Origin: Cryobacterium lactosi
GTDB taxonomy: Bacteria; Actinomycetota; Actinomycetes; Actinomycetales; Microbacteriaceae
Reading direction: 5' to 3'
Length of the DNA: 64,000 nt
Assembly: GCF_004403945.1 (NCBI RefSeq)
Contig: NZ_SOHM01000040.1
Coordinates: 1-64,000 of the forward strand
Of the stretch, positions 1-8,013 are shown one piece after another. The position numbers and the translations under genes are program-made. The notes under the pieces were generated by a model. The model searched no databases, was not told the origin of the DNA, and was given only the letters and a program-made list of their open reading frames with translations. The stretch's first letter is position 1. Each line of letters begins with the position of its first letter.

Positions 1-1421
1 CTGGCGGCCTGGCCGGCGCCGGTGGCGAGGGCGCTGGCGCCGTCCGCGCTCTGGTGGGCGCCGGTGGCGAGGGTGGCGGCACCGTCGGCCGTCTTGCGTG
101 CTCCGGCCGACGCGGTGGCCGCGCCGGTGGCCAGGGTCGTGGCCCCGTCCGCGCTCTGCTGGGCTCCGGCGGCCGTCGCGGTAGCCCCGGCGGCCAGCTG
201 GGTGGTGCCGGTGGACAGCGTGGATATGGCGGTTCCGGCCTGGGTGAGGGCGGCGCCGCTCTGGGTGAGGGTGCTTCCGATCGGGGTCAGGGTCGCCAGG
301 GCCGCGTCGATCTGGGTGGGGCTCAGGCCGTCGGCGGTGAGCTGGTCGGCCAGGGCGGTCTGCGCGGCGGTGTAGACGGCTCCGGACCCGGCGACGCCGG
401 CGGACGCCTGTTGCGCGGCCGTGTTCAGGGCCGCAGTGCCGTCGGCCACCTTCTGGGCGGCGGCGGCCACCTGGGCGGCGCCGGCCGAGACCTTGCCCGT
501 GCCGTCGGCGAGGGATGTGGCGCCCTGCGAGAGCGCGGCGGTGCCGTCGGCCACCTGGCCGGTCGCGGTCGCGAGCGAATCGGCTCCGGCGGCGACCTGT
601 GCGGTACCGTCGGCGAGGCTGCCGGCTCCAGTGCTCAGGCTGCCCGCTCCCGAGGCCAGGGCATCGGCGCCCGAGGCCACCTGGCCCGTGCCGTCGGCCA
701 CCTTGCCGGCACCGTCGGCGACCTGACCGGTACCGTCGGCGAGGCTGCCGGCGCCCGTGGCCAGCTGGCCGGTGCCGCCGGCGAGCTGGCTCGCGCCATC
801 GGCCAGGCTGGAGCCGCCGTCGGCGGCCGTGCCGGCGCCATCCGTCAGCTGGCCCGCGCCGTCGGCGGCGTCGACCAGGCTCGAGCGGATGTCGGAGAGC
901 CCGATGAGCAGCTGGTCGGCGGCCTGCTCGTTCACCCTGGCCACGATGGCGTCCCGGATGCTCTGCGCCGCCTGGCTGCCGATCGTGGAGGCGAGGTAGC
1001 TGTTGGTGTCGTTCGTGGTAAGGGTGATGGTGGCCTGGTGCGGCGAGTCGGTCGACGAGGAGGCGATCGAGCTGGAGAAGTCGGCGGGGATCGTGACGCT
1101 GAAGTCGTAGGTGGCATCGGCGACGCCGGCCTGGGCGGTGTCGGCGGTCACTTCATGCCAGTCGAAGGTGCCGTCGTCGATGAGCTGCTCGGCGACATCC
1201 GACCCGTAGTCAGTGGTCGTGCCGTCCGACTCGGTGCCGGTGTCGGCCACCACCAGGGCGACCGGAACGCGGTCAAGGCCGGCATACGGGTCCTGGTTGG
1301 CCCACAGGTATAGGCCGCCGTAGAGCACGGGCACGAGCATCAGCGCCACGAGGGCGACCCGGGACATGGTGGTGGCGGTCAGGCGCGCCAGTTCGGCGCG
1401 GATCATGGCGAAGATCTTCAC
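1..1421 (-). CDS. YhgE/Pip-family membrane protein (3' end outside window)
   Basis: The 5' 473 codons of a YhgE/Pip-like protein are visible; the gene runs off the window start. An N-terminal membrane segment (about residues 21-41) is followed by a roughly 140-residue extracytoplasmic domain. Then comes a long run of 7-residue repeats of the form LADGTGQ/VASGADA, typical of the central part of this family. The C-terminal membrane segments expected in the family would lie beyond position 1. The GTG start at 1421 overlaps the upstream gene's stop by four bases (GTGA), which implies translational coupling; an in-frame ATG at 1406 is an alternative. Family members are linked to phage infection and to type VII-like secretion or export, but the role here is unknown. 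It probably acts with the ATPase-like protein encoded upstream. Confidence 0.85.
   Translation of the reverse strand, partial: MKIFAMIRAELARLTATTMSRVALVALMLVPVLYGGLYLWANQDPYAGLDRVPVALVVADTGTESDGTTTDYGSDVAEQLIDDGTFDWHEVTADTAQAGVADATYDFSVTIPADFSSSIASSSTDSPHQATITLTTNDTNSYLASTIGSQAAQSIRDAIVARVNEQAADQLLIGLSDIRSSLVDAADGAGQLTDGAGTAADGGSSLADGASQLAGGTGQLATGAGSLADGTGQVADGAGKVADGTGQVASGADALASGAGSLSTGAGSLADGTAQVAAGADSLATATGQVADGTAALSQGATSLADGTGKVSAGAAQVAAAAQKVADGTAALNTAAQQASAGVAGSGAVYTAAQTALADQLTADGLSPTQIDAALATLTPIGSTLTQSGAALTQAGTAISTLSTGTTQLAAGATATAAGAQQSADGATTLATGAATASAGARKTADGAATLATGAHQSADGASALATGAGQAA
22..880 (-). repeat. 21-bp codon-phase tandem repeats in the YhgE-like gene
   Basis: Within the YhgE-like reading frame the DNA repeats with a period of about 21 bp, encoding seven-residue units such as LADGTGQ, VADGAGK and LASGADA. 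The run is strongest at about 440-880 and 22-215. A non-repetitive spacer between them encodes a segment containing LSPTQIDAAL. The pattern fits the long helical coiled region of YhgE/Pip proteins. It is a coding repeat, not an intergenic element. Confidence 0.8.
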
Positions 1422-2029
1422 AGTTCGGCTCCGGATCCCTCGAGGGCGTTGATGGCGTGGGCCGACGCGTCGCCGGCGATGACGAGCACGGCGTAGCCGC
1501 GCACGGCGAGGTCGCCGGCGAGCTGCCACCAGCCGAGCGGATCGCCGCCATGCCGGTCGGGCGAGGTGAGCACGATGCCCTGCACGTCGTCCCGCAACAC
1601 GGCCAGTTCGGTGAGCAGGTGGATGCGGGAGTCGGGGGCGAGGTCGGCCATGTTGGCCCTGGCCTGGTCGGCGAGGCCGAGTTCGCTCAGCAGCTGGGCC
1701 ACGGCACGGCGGTGGCCCACCCGGCCGGCGAACATCAGCTCCTCCGACACCACCTCGGCCACAGTCACGTCCGGCGCGGGCTCGGAGACGCCGAGCGCGT
1801 CGATCAGGGCGATGTGGCGGCGGAGACCGGCATAGTCGGTGCGGCCGTCGAGGGTGACGGTGCCGGCATCCGGTCGCATCCGCCCGGAGGCGATGAGCCC
1901 GAGCACCGTGGGGCGGCGTTCGGTTTCGGCCTGGGCGAGTGTGACGGCGCCGGACTCGAACTCGAGTGAGGTGAGGGGGAGGGCCGAATCCTTCGGACCC
2001 TTGGTGACACTGGTCAGGGTGATGCGCAT
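1418..2029 (-). CDS. Degenerate ABC-transporter ATPase-like protein
   Basis: This 203-residue protein has the outline of a small ABC ATPase but lacks its catalytic motifs. The usual context 'ESGAVTL ... RPDAGTVTLDG' is present, yet the P-loop between them reads AQAETERRPTVL, with no GxxGxGKS. The LSGGQ signature position reads LAPDSRIHL. The Walker B region survives only as GIVLTSPDRHGGD, and the H-loop histidine is missing. It overlaps the YhgE-like gene by four bases. I infer a non-hydrolysing partner or regulator of that membrane protein. The start at 2029 is chosen because AGAAGG lies just upstream; an in-frame ATG at 2089 would add 20 residues. Expression is probably controlled from the TetR operator at 2120-2135. 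Confidence 0.7.
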   Translation of the reverse strand: MRITLTSVTKGPKDSALPLTSLEFESGAVTLAQAETERRPTVLGLIASGRMRPDAGTVTLDGRTDYAGLRRHIALIDALGVSEPAPDVTVAEVVSEELMFAGRVGHRRAVAQLLSELGLADQARANMADLAPDSRIHLLTELAVLRDDVQGIVLTSPDRHGGDPLGWWQLAGDLAVRGYAVLVIAGDASAHAINALEGSGAEL

Positions 2030-2115
2030 GCTGGAGCCTTCTTCGAGGTGGGGCGGCACCCGGTAGCCGGATGTCTGTCCGGGCGGCATGCTCCATCGCA
2101 GCGGGGCCGAATTCC

Positions 2116-2121
2116 ACTATA
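2116..2121 (-). promoter_or_regulatory. Candidate -10 box for the ATPase-like/YhgE operon
   Basis: On the minus strand this reads TATAGT, a good match to a sigma-70-type -10 box, and it abuts the 16-bp palindrome at 2120-2135. No clear -35 hexamer is visible at the usual distance. A repressor on the palindrome would cover the spacer and block initiation. Confidence 0.45.
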
Positions 2122-2135
2122 CTGACTAGTCAGTA
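2120..2135. promoter_or_regulatory. 16-bp perfect palindrome, likely TetR operator
   Basis: TACTGACTAGTCAGTA is its own reverse complement. It lies 21 bp before the tetR start codon and about 90 bp before the divergently transcribed ATPase-like gene, overlapping a -10-like TATAGT. TetR regulators commonly bind such sites in the promoter they share with a divergent target operon. I infer autoregulation plus repression of the YhgE-like operon. Confidence 0.75.
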
Positions 2136-2156
2136 CAAACAGCAAGGGGTGGAACC

Positions 2157-2750
2157 ATGGTTCGGATGACCGGCACCAAGCGCGCGATTCTCGACGCCGC
2201 GATCGAGATCGCCGCAGAGCGCGGCATCAGCGGCACCACCATGGACGACGTCGCCGAGCGTGCCGGCGTGGCCAAGGGCAGCCTCTATTACAACTTCGCG
2301 TCCAAGGACAAGCTCTTCGAGGGCCTCCTCGGCGAGGGCATGGCGGCGCTCACCGAAGCCCTGCGGGGGGCCCGCGCGGGCACGGCGGGCTGGGCTGCCA
2401 TCGAGGTTCTCGTCACCACTCTCCTCGGCAGCATCGCGGCCAACACCGCCCTGGCCAAGGTCATTGCGGGCGACATCTTCCGCACCGACCGGGCCTGGAG
2501 GGAGACCTCCTTCGCCTTCAAGCACGATGCTCTTGCCGAGTTCGAGACCGCCATCGTCGAGGCTCTGCCCGAGGCCTCGGCCACCGGAGCGGCCACCCTG
2601 ATGGCCAGCAGCGTCTTCGGGGCCACCCTCATGGCGGGGCTGCAGTGGCTGCTCTTCGACGAGGAACGCCCGCAGAGCGAGGTGGTCGCCGCCATCCTGC
2701 TGACTTTCTCGGGGCGCCTGGCCCCCGCGTCCCCGTCCCGCGAACTGTGA
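2157..2750 (+). CDS. TetR/AcrR-family transcriptional regulator
   Basis: This 197-residue protein has a classic TetR helix-turn-helix at about residues 25-55 (GTTMDDVAERAGVAKGSLYY) followed by NFASKDKLFEGLL. The C-terminal half is the variable ligand-binding, all-helical domain. The ATG at 2157 is preceded by AGGGGTGG. It is divergent from the ATPase-like/YhgE operon across a 16-bp palindrome, so it most likely represses that operon and itself. The effector is unknown. The last three codons and the stop form the left arm of a dispersed palindromic element (2741-2798). Confidence 0.88.
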   Translation: MVRMTGTKRAILDAAIEIAAERGISGTTMDDVAERAGVAKGSLYYNFASKDKLFEGLLGEGMAALTEALRGARAGTAGWAAIEVLVTTLLGSIAANTALAKVIAGDIFRTDRAWRETSFAFKHDALAEFETAIVEALPEASATGAATLMASSVFGATLMAGLQWLLFDEERPQSEVVAAILLTFSGRLAPASPSREL

Positions 2751-2798
2751 CCTAAGCACCCAAAACCGCCCCGGATGCTTGGCTTAACTCACGGTTCG
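2741..2798. repeat. Palindromic intergenic element, family 1, copy 1
   Basis: The left arm CGAACTGTGACCTAAGC pairs with the right arm GCTTAACTCACGGTTCG, with a few mismatches, around a loop of about 24 nt. The same outer arm sequence occurs at 4642-4698 and 63101-63159. Here the left arm overlaps the end of the tetR coding sequence. It could act as a transcription terminator in RNA. Confidence 0.75.
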
Positions 2799-2821
2799 GC
2801 GCCGCCTTGGTAGGATTCAGT

Positions 2822-3340
2822 GTGACCGGCGCAAATCTGATCGAACAGCCCGAGACCCTCCTACCCGCGGAACCGGAGGTGACTGAGGCGCTCAGCCGAA
2901 CCGGAACGCAAGATATATCCACGGTTGTGGCGGCGCATCCGAAGTCGTCGCTGGCGTGGGCAGCCCTCGCGGACGTGACCCACTCCCAGGGCCGTCTGCT
3001 CGAGGCCTACGCGTATGCCCGGGTGGGCTACCACCGCGGCCTCGACGCGCTGCGCAAGGCCGGCTGGCGCGGCCAGGGACCGATCCCGTGGTCGCACGCA
3101 CCCAACCGCGGGGTGCTCCGCGCCCTGTTCGCCCTCCGCCGCGCCGCGGCCGAGATCGGCGAGACCGACGAGTTCGAACGTCTCACCGAGTTCCTGAACG
3201 GGGCCGACGCCACCGTCATCCCGCTGCTGCGCTCCGAGGCGACCGACGCCCAGAACTTCCCGGCGGCCCCGCCCGCCGTTTCACCAGGCGAGGACCCGGC
3301 CCCGCCGACCGCCGCCTTCTTTATCCAAGGAGAGAACTAA
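2822..3340 (+). CDS. DUF3151 family protein
   Basis: This 172-residue soluble protein begins MTGANLIEQPETLLP, the usual N-terminus of the actinobacterial DUF3151 family. It contains helical, TPR-like stretches (SLAWAALADVTHSQGRLLEA). The GTG at 2822 is chosen over an in-frame TTG at 2807 because family members begin at this point. A TAGGAT box at 2811-2816 sits five bases upstream, which suggests a leaderless message. The gene ends three bases before purA, with which it is probably co-transcribed. Its molecular function is unknown. Confidence 0.85.
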   Translation: MTGANLIEQPETLLPAEPEVTEALSRTGTQDISTVVAAHPKSSLAWAALADVTHSQGRLLEAYAYARVGYHRGLDALRKAGWRGQGPIPWSHAPNRGVLRALFALRRAAAEIGETDEFERLTEFLNGADATVIPLLRSEATDAQNFPAAPPAVSPGEDPAPPTAAFFIQGEN

Positions 3341-3343
3341 CCC

Positions 3344-4630
3344 ATGCCAGCAATTGTTCTGATCGGCGCCCAGTGGGGCGACGAAGGTAAGGGTAAGGCC
3401 ACCGACCTCCTCGGCAGCCGGGTCGACTACGTCGTCAAGTTCAACGGCGGCAACAACGCCGGCCACACCGTGGTCGTCGGCACCGAGAAGTACGCGCTGC
3501 ACCTGCTGCCCTCCGGCATCCTCACCCCCGGCGTCACCCCGGTGATCGCCAACGGAGTCGTCGTCGACATCGAGGTGCTCTTCGAGGAACTCGACGCGCT
3601 CAGCTCCCGCGGCGTCGATGTGTCCAAGTTGCGCGTCAGCGCCAATGCGCACGTCATCACCCAGTACCACCGCACCATGGACAAGGTCACCGAGCGGTTC
3701 CTGGGCAAGCGCCAGATCGGCACGACCGGCCGCGGGATCGGCCCGACCTACGCCGACAAGATCAACCGCGTCGGCATCCGCATCCAGGACCTGTTCGACG
3801 AGAACATCCTGCGCCAGAAGGTGGAGGGTGCCCTGGGCCAGAAGAACCACATGCTGGTCAAGGTCTACAACCGCCGCGCCATCACGGTCGACGAGATCGT
3901 CGACGACCTGCTCAGCTACGCCGAACGTCTGCGCCCGATGGTCGCCGACACCGCACTGCTGCTGCACGAGGCGCTCACCGACGGCAAGACCGTGCTGTTC
4001 GAGGGCGGCCAGGCCACCATGCTGGATGTCGACCACGGCACCTACCCGTTCGTCACCTCGTCCAACGCCACGTCCGGTGGCGCGGTGACCGGTTCCGGCA
4101 TCGGCCCGAACCGCATCGACCGCATCATCGCGGTCGTCAAGGCGTACACCACCCGCGTCGGCGCCGGCCCGTTCCCCACCGAGCTGTTCGACGAGTCCGG
4201 TGAGTTCCTGCGCGCCAAGGGCTTCGAGTTCGGTACCACCACCGGCCGGCCGCGCCGCTGTGGCTGGTACGACGCCCCGATCGCCCGGTACACGGCGCGC
4301 ATCAACGGCGTCACCGACTTCGTGCTCACCAAGCTCGACGTGCTCACGGGCCTCGACACCATCCCGGTCTGCGTCGCCTACGAGGTCGACGGGGTGCGCT
4401 ACGACGAGGTGCCCGTGTCGCAGTCCGACTTCCACCACGCCAAGCCCGTCTACGAGGAGTACCCCGGCTGGACCGAGGACATCACCATGGTGCGCCACTT
4501 CGAAGACCTCCCGAAGAACGCCCAGGACTACGTCCTGGCGCTCGAGGCCATGAGCGGCGCCCGCATCTCCGCGATCGGCGTGGGACCGGACCGCGAGGCC
4601 ATCCTCACCCGCCACGACCTCATCGACTGA
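3344..4630 (+). CDS. purA: Adenylosuccinate synthetase
   Basis: PurA joins IMP and aspartate using GTP to make adenylosuccinate, the first committed step from IMP to AMP, in the cytoplasm. The 428-residue length is normal. Diagnostic motifs include [11 protein letters not shown] near the N-terminus, [22 protein letters not shown] around residue 125, and the C-terminal [16 protein letters not shown]. The ATG at 3344 follows AAGGAGAG by seven bases. The gene lies three bases after the DUF3151 gene and is closed by a strong hairpin at 4642-4698. Confidence 0.98.
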   Translation: MPAIVLIGAQWGDEGKGKATDLLGSRVDYVVKFNGGNNAGHTVVVGTEKYALHLLPSGILTPGVTPVIANGVVVDIEVLFEELDALSSRGVDVSKLRVSANAHVITQYHRTMDKVTERFLGKRQIGTTGRGIGPTYADKINRVGIRIQDLFDENILRQKVEGALGQKNHMLVKVYNRRAITVDEIVDDLLSYAERLRPMVADTALLLHEALTDGKTVLFEGGQATMLDVDHGTYPFVTSSNATSGGAVTGSGIGPNRIDRIIAVVKAYTTRVGAGPFPTELFDESGEFLRAKGFEFGTTTGRPRRCGWYDAPIARYTARINGVTDFVLTKLDVLTGLDTIPVCVAYEVDGVRYDEVPVSQSDFHHAKPVYEEYPGWTEDITMVRHFEDLPKNAQDYVLALEAMSGARISAIGVGPDREAILTRHDLID

Positions 4631-4641
4631 CCCACGGCCCG

Positions 4642-4698
4642 CGAACCGTGAGTAAAGCCCCGAAAACCTCGAGTTTTCGGGGCTTAGCTCACAGTTCG
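4642..4698. repeat. Palindromic element, family 1, copy 2; likely purA terminator
   Basis: Arms of about 26 bp are nearly perfect: CGAACCGTGAGTAAAGCCCC pairs with GGGGCTTAGCTCACAGTTCG, and the inner CGAAAAC/GTTTTCG completes the stem around a five-base loop. It starts 12 bases after the purA stop and ends 17 bases before the next gene. In RNA this forms a very stable hairpin, so termination is plausible, although no long U-run follows. Confidence 0.85.
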
Positions 4699-4715
4699 GC
4701 GAAGGGAGAACCCTC

Positions 4716-5381
4716 GTGACCGCGCACCGACCCGACGCCACACTGCTGACGGGGCGCTTCGTGTGCCTGGAGCCGCTCAGCCGGGCCCATCTGCCCGAGT
4801 TGCACCGCGCCATCGCGCATCCGGCGGTGTTCGCCGGAGGGTACGGCGGCGGCCCGCACAGCCTGCCCGCCGCGCTGGAGGACTTCGTGGCCTTCGCGCT
4901 CCAGTACTATCAGTGGGATGCCCAGCCCTACGCCGTGCGCGTCGTCTCCGGTCCGCACGCCGGTGACCTGGTCGGCACCTCGACCCTCGGCGACATCGAC
5001 CTGCCCAACGAGGCGCTGCACCTGGGCTGGACCGCGTACGCCCCGCAGGTCTGGGGCACCGCGGTGAACCCCGAGACGAAGCTGCTGATGCTCGGCGCCG
5101 CGTTCGACAGCGGCTTCGGCCGGGTCAAGATCCAGGCCGATGTTCTCAACTCCCGGTCCCGCGCGGCGATCCTGGGCATCGGCGCGCAGTTCGAGGGCAT
5201 CAACCGGCGGGTCCAGCGCCGGGCGGACGGCTCCTGGCGGGACACCGCCGTCTACTCGGTGCTCGCCGACGAATGGCCCGTGGTGCAGGCCGGGTTGCAC
5301 AAGCGGCTCGACGTGTTCGGCGGCAAGGCCGTCGAGTACCGCGACCCGCGGGCGCCCCGCCGCCGGGTCACGCCCAGCTGA
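4716..5381 (+). CDS. GNAT-family N-acetyltransferase (RimJ/RimL-like)
   Basis: This 221-residue protein has the RimJ/RimL-type acetyltransferase layout: an N-terminal LTGRFVCLEPLSRAHLPEL strand-helix, a central region LGWTAYAPQVWGTAVNPETKL that matches the acetyl-CoA-binding segment, and VKIQADVLNSRSRAAI near residue 145, where paralogues bind the substrate. The GTG start at 4716 follows GAAGGGAG. The substrate cannot be told from sequence. The gene stands alone between a family 1 hairpin and an EamA transporter. Confidence 0.85.
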   Translation: MTAHRPDATLLTGRFVCLEPLSRAHLPELHRAIAHPAVFAGGYGGGPHSLPAALEDFVAFALQYYQWDAQPYAVRVVSGPHAGDLVGTSTLGDIDLPNEALHLGWTAYAPQVWGTAVNPETKLLMLGAAFDSGFGRVKIQADVLNSRSRAAILGIGAQFEGINRRVQRRADGSWRDTAVYSVLADEWPVVQAGLHKRLDVFGGKAVEYRDPRAPRRRVTPS

Positions 5382-5472
5382 ATCCGGCCATCCGCCCGCG
5401 ATTTTCGGACATCACCGTCGGCAGCGCCCTGCACCCGGCCTGGCCGCTCGGCCGGTGGGCTAGGGTCGGCAG

Positions 5473-6414
5473 GTGAGTGACATTTCCAGCCCCCGTAGAC
5501 CCCTGGTCGCCCTGCAATTCCTGGGCATGGGCGTGGTCTGGGGTGCCAGCTTCCTGTTCATGAAGATCGCCCTCGAGGGTGTGAGTTTCGGCCAGGTGGC
5601 TTGGTCGCGCCTGGTGCTCGGCGGCCTCACCCTGGGCCTGATCGTGCTGGTCACGCGCCCGCGCATCAACAACGGTCCGGTCCTGCCGCGGGAGGGCGTG
5701 GTGTGGCTGCACTTCCTGGTCATCGCGTTCACCGGATGCTTCATCCCGCACCTGCTCTTCGCCTGGGCCGAGCAGTACGTCTCGTCGAGCCTGGCCAGCA
5801 TCTACAACGCCGTGACGCCCATCATGACCGCTGTCATGGTCACCGCGGTCTTCCGGGTCGAGAAGCTCGCCCGCGACCAGATCGTCGGCGTGCTGGTCGG
5901 CATCGTCGGCGTGATCGTGATCATCGCGCCCTGGCAGTACACCGCGCTCACCGGTGACCTCTGGGGCCAACTTGCCTGCCTGGGTGCGGCGCTCTGCTAC
6001 GGCTTCACCTTCGGGTACACCCGCAAGCACCTCAGTGGGCGGCCCATCGCGGGCACCACCTTCGCGTTTCTCAACATCGGCCTGGCCGGTGCGGCGATGC
6101 TGCTGTTCACGCCGGTCCTGGCGTGGCAGCCGGTGTCCCTGACCACCCCGATCGTGCTGAGCCTGGTGACCCTGGGCGCCCTCGGCACGGGCTTCGCGTA
6201 CATCTGGCACATCAACGTGCTGCGGGCCTGGGGACCCACCACAACCTCTACGGTCACCTACGTCACACCCGTCGTCGGTGTTCTGCTCGGCGTGCTCATC
6301 CTGTCCGAGACGTTCTCCTGGCACGAACCGGCCGGTGCAGTGCTGGTCCTGGTCGGCATCCTGCTCACCCAGAAGCGCGTGCGCCTGCCGTTCGCCGTGC
6401 CCCGCACGGCCTGA
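5473..6414 (+). CDS. EamA/DMT-superfamily transporter
   Basis: This 313-residue, very hydrophobic protein has about ten predicted membrane helices in two EamA repeats. The first begins FLGMGVVWGASFLFMKIAL and the second near residue 160 with LGAALCYGFTFGYTRKHL. Proteins of this type export amino acids or other small metabolites; the substrate is unknown. The GTG at 5473 is preceded by TAGGGT (5461-5466), a -10-like box only six bases upstream, so the message may be leaderless. Confidence 0.88.
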   Translation: MSDISSPRRPLVALQFLGMGVVWGASFLFMKIALEGVSFGQVAWSRLVLGGLTLGLIVLVTRPRINNGPVLPREGVVWLHFLVIAFTGCFIPHLLFAWAEQYVSSSLASIYNAVTPIMTAVMVTAVFRVEKLARDQIVGVLVGIVGVIVIIAPWQYTALTGDLWGQLACLGAALCYGFTFGYTRKHLSGRPIAGTTFAFLNIGLAGAAMLLFTPVLAWQPVSLTTPIVLSLVTLGALGTGFAYIWHINVLRAWGPTTTSTVTYVTPVVGVLLGVLILSETFSWHEPAGAVLVLVGILLTQKRVRLPFAVPRTA

Positions 6415-6418
6415 CCCG

Positions 6419-6486
6419 CGAGTTGCTCACCTGCGGACGAGTTGCTCCGCTGGGCCAGGGCAGCTCATCCGGAACCGAGCAACTCG
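6419..6486. repeat. Palindromic intergenic element, family 2, copy 1
   Basis: The outer arms CGAGTTGCTC (6419-6428) and GAGCAACTCG (6477-6486) are perfect. The inner arms CGGACGAGTTGC and GCAGCTCATCCG are imperfect. The same architecture and sequence occur at 19829-19896 and 24987-25054. It begins five bases after the EamA gene stop and may terminate its transcript. Confidence 0.8.
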
Positions 6487-6523
6487 GCGCGGGCATCCGG
6501 CTCGGTGCAATATCGTAAAGACC

Positions 6524-6922
6524 ATGGCTGTAAACGAGGAATTGCCCGCTGACGCGGGGCAGGAAGCGATCAACGAGTTGCAGGGCATCCGCCAGAGCAT
6601 CGACAACATCGATGCGGCGCTCATTCACCTGCTCGCCGAGCGGTTCAAGTTCACCCAGAGCGTGGGGCGGCTGAAGGCCCAGCACGGCCTGCCGCCGGCC
6701 GATCCGGCCCGGGAGTTCCTGCAGATCCAGCGGCTGCGCGGCCTGGCCGAAGACGCCAGACTCGACCCCGCGTTCGCCGAGAAGTTCCTCAACTTCATCA
6801 TCGCCGAGGTCATCCACCACCACGAGAAGATCGCCGGCGGCGCCTCGGATGCCGCCAAGGCCGCCGCCGCCGTCACGGGTGACCCGGCCGTCGATCCGGC
6901 CCACCCCGCCCCGTCCCCTTGA
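6524..6922 (+). CDS. Chorismate mutase (AroQ type)
   Basis: This 132-residue protein carries the three-helix AroQ chorismate mutase fold: IRQSIDNIDAALIHLLAERFKF (helix 1), VGRLKAQHGLPPADPARE (with the conserved Lys and Arg), and a C-terminal FAEKFLNFIIAEVIHHHEKI. It would convert chorismate to prephenate for Phe/Tyr synthesis in the cytoplasm. The ATG at 6524 is chosen because homologous sequence begins after it; upstream in-frame codons run through the family 2 palindrome. TATCGT at 6511-6516 may be a -10 box giving a leaderless mRNA. The stop overlaps the next gene's TTG by four bases. Confidence 0.88.
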   Translation: MAVNEELPADAGQEAINELQGIRQSIDNIDAALIHLLAERFKFTQSVGRLKAQHGLPPADPAREFLQIQRLRGLAEDARLDPAFAEKFLNFIIAEVIHHHEKIAGGASDAAKAAAAVTGDPAVDPAHPAPSP

Positions 6923-7860
6923 GCTGGAACCCGCGCTCGCTGCCGGACCAGTCCGGCCGCACCTTCGTGGTCACGGGCGCCAACTCGGGTCTGGGCTACT
7001 TCACCGGTGAACAGCTGGCCGGTGCCGGCGCCCACGTGGTGCTGGCCTGCCGCAACCCGGCCAAGGCCGCCGCGGCGGCCGTCGCCATCCGTGGGCGCGT
7101 GGCCGGCGCATCCGTCTCGACCCTCGAGGTTGACCTTGCCGATCTCACCTCGGTGCGCCGGGCAGCAGAGCGGATGCTCGAATTCCCGCAGCTGCACGGC
7201 CTCATCCTCAACGCCGGCATCGTGCACCCGCCCACCGACCGGTCGGTGAGCCTGGACGGCACCGAACTCGTGCTCGCCACGAACTACACCGGCCACTTCC
7301 TGCTCACCAGCCTGGTTCTGCCCGTGTTGCAGCAGACGCCCGGCAGCCGGGTCGTGTCGCTCGGTTCGCTGATCACCCGGCTGCTGGACTCCTCGCTGGA
7401 GGACCTGCAACTCGAGACCACGTACAACGGGGGCAAGGCCTACGCGCAGTCCAAGATCGCGATGCAGGTCTTCGGCTTCGAGCTCGACCGGCGCCTGCGT
7501 TCGGCGGGCCTCGACGGCCCAGCCGGGGTGCAGAGCCTGGTGGCGCACCCGGGCTACTCGATCTCGGGGCTCACCCCCGGCATCCGCGGGGTCAAAGAGG
7601 TGAGCAGGGCCAAGCGGTTCGTCGACACCCTGCAGGGCTTCGTCGGCGCGCAGGGCAAAAATACCGGCGCCTGGTCGACGGTGCGCGCGGCGATCGACCC
7701 CGCCGCCACCGGTGGCCAGTACTACGGGCCCCGCTTCCTCACCCGGGGTGTCCCGACCGTGCAGCACCCCACCCGCACGTCGCTCGACCGTGGCATCGCC
7801 GACCGCCTCTTCGCCCGCACCGAGGCCCTCGTCGGCGCCCCGTTCGCGCTGGCCGCCTAG
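6919..7860 (+). CDS. Short-chain dehydrogenase/reductase
   Basis: This 313-residue classical SDR has the NAD(P)-binding TGANSGLG motif at about residues 19-26, LILNAGI in the Rossmann core, and the catalytic YAQSK near residue 175. The layout resembles the retinol dehydrogenase/protochlorophyllide reductase-like branch common in actinobacteria. The TTG start at 6919 lies inside the chorismate mutase stop (TTGA), so the two are translationally coupled. Nothing in the sequence fixes the substrate, and coupling to an aromatic amino-acid gene is not enough to assign one. Confidence 0.88.
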   Translation: MSWNPRSLPDQSGRTFVVTGANSGLGYFTGEQLAGAGAHVVLACRNPAKAAAAAVAIRGRVAGASVSTLEVDLADLTSVRRAAERMLEFPQLHGLILNAGIVHPPTDRSVSLDGTELVLATNYTGHFLLTSLVLPVLQQTPGSRVVSLGSLITRLLDSSLEDLQLETTYNGGKAYAQSKIAMQVFGFELDRRLRSAGLDGPAGVQSLVAHPGYSISGLTPGIRGVKEVSRAKRFVDTLQGFVGAQGKNTGAWSTVRAAIDPAATGGQYYGPRFLTRGVPTVQHPTRTSLDRGIADRLFARTEALVGAPFALAA

Positions 7861-7886
7861 CCACCCCCCGCGTCAGCCTGACATCT

Positions 7887-7946
7887 CGCGAGAGCGGCCC
7901 TGTGGCTGCCTCAGCGTGCTGAGGCAGCCACACGCCCGCTCTCGCG
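7887..7946. repeat. Palindromic intergenic element, family 3, copy 1
   Basis: The outer arms CGCGAGAGCGG and CCGCTCTCGCG and the inner arms TGTGGCTGCCTCAGC and GCTGAGGCAGCCACA are perfect inverted repeats, giving a 60-nt near-complete hairpin. It lies between the convergent SDR and DUF559 genes. A one-armed remnant (ACGAGAGCGGCCCAGTGGC) follows at about 7961-7979. Related copies lie at 8995-9054, 9077-9136 and 49286-49345. Confidence 0.88.
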
Positions 7947-8013
7947 GCAAAGCGGGCCCCACGAGAGCGGCCCAGTGGCGGTTTCTGCACCGGAGGCATC
8001 CGCAGCTCGACCC

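Noticed and set aside
1418..1427. TCACAGTTCG as a further family 1 arm
   Set aside because: It lies within overlapping coding sequence and has no partner arm nearby, so it is probably chance.
7961..7979. A fifth complete family 3 element
   Set aside because: Only the left arm is present (ACGAGAGCGGCCCAGTGGC), so it was recorded as a remnant in the copy 1 entry rather than as an element.
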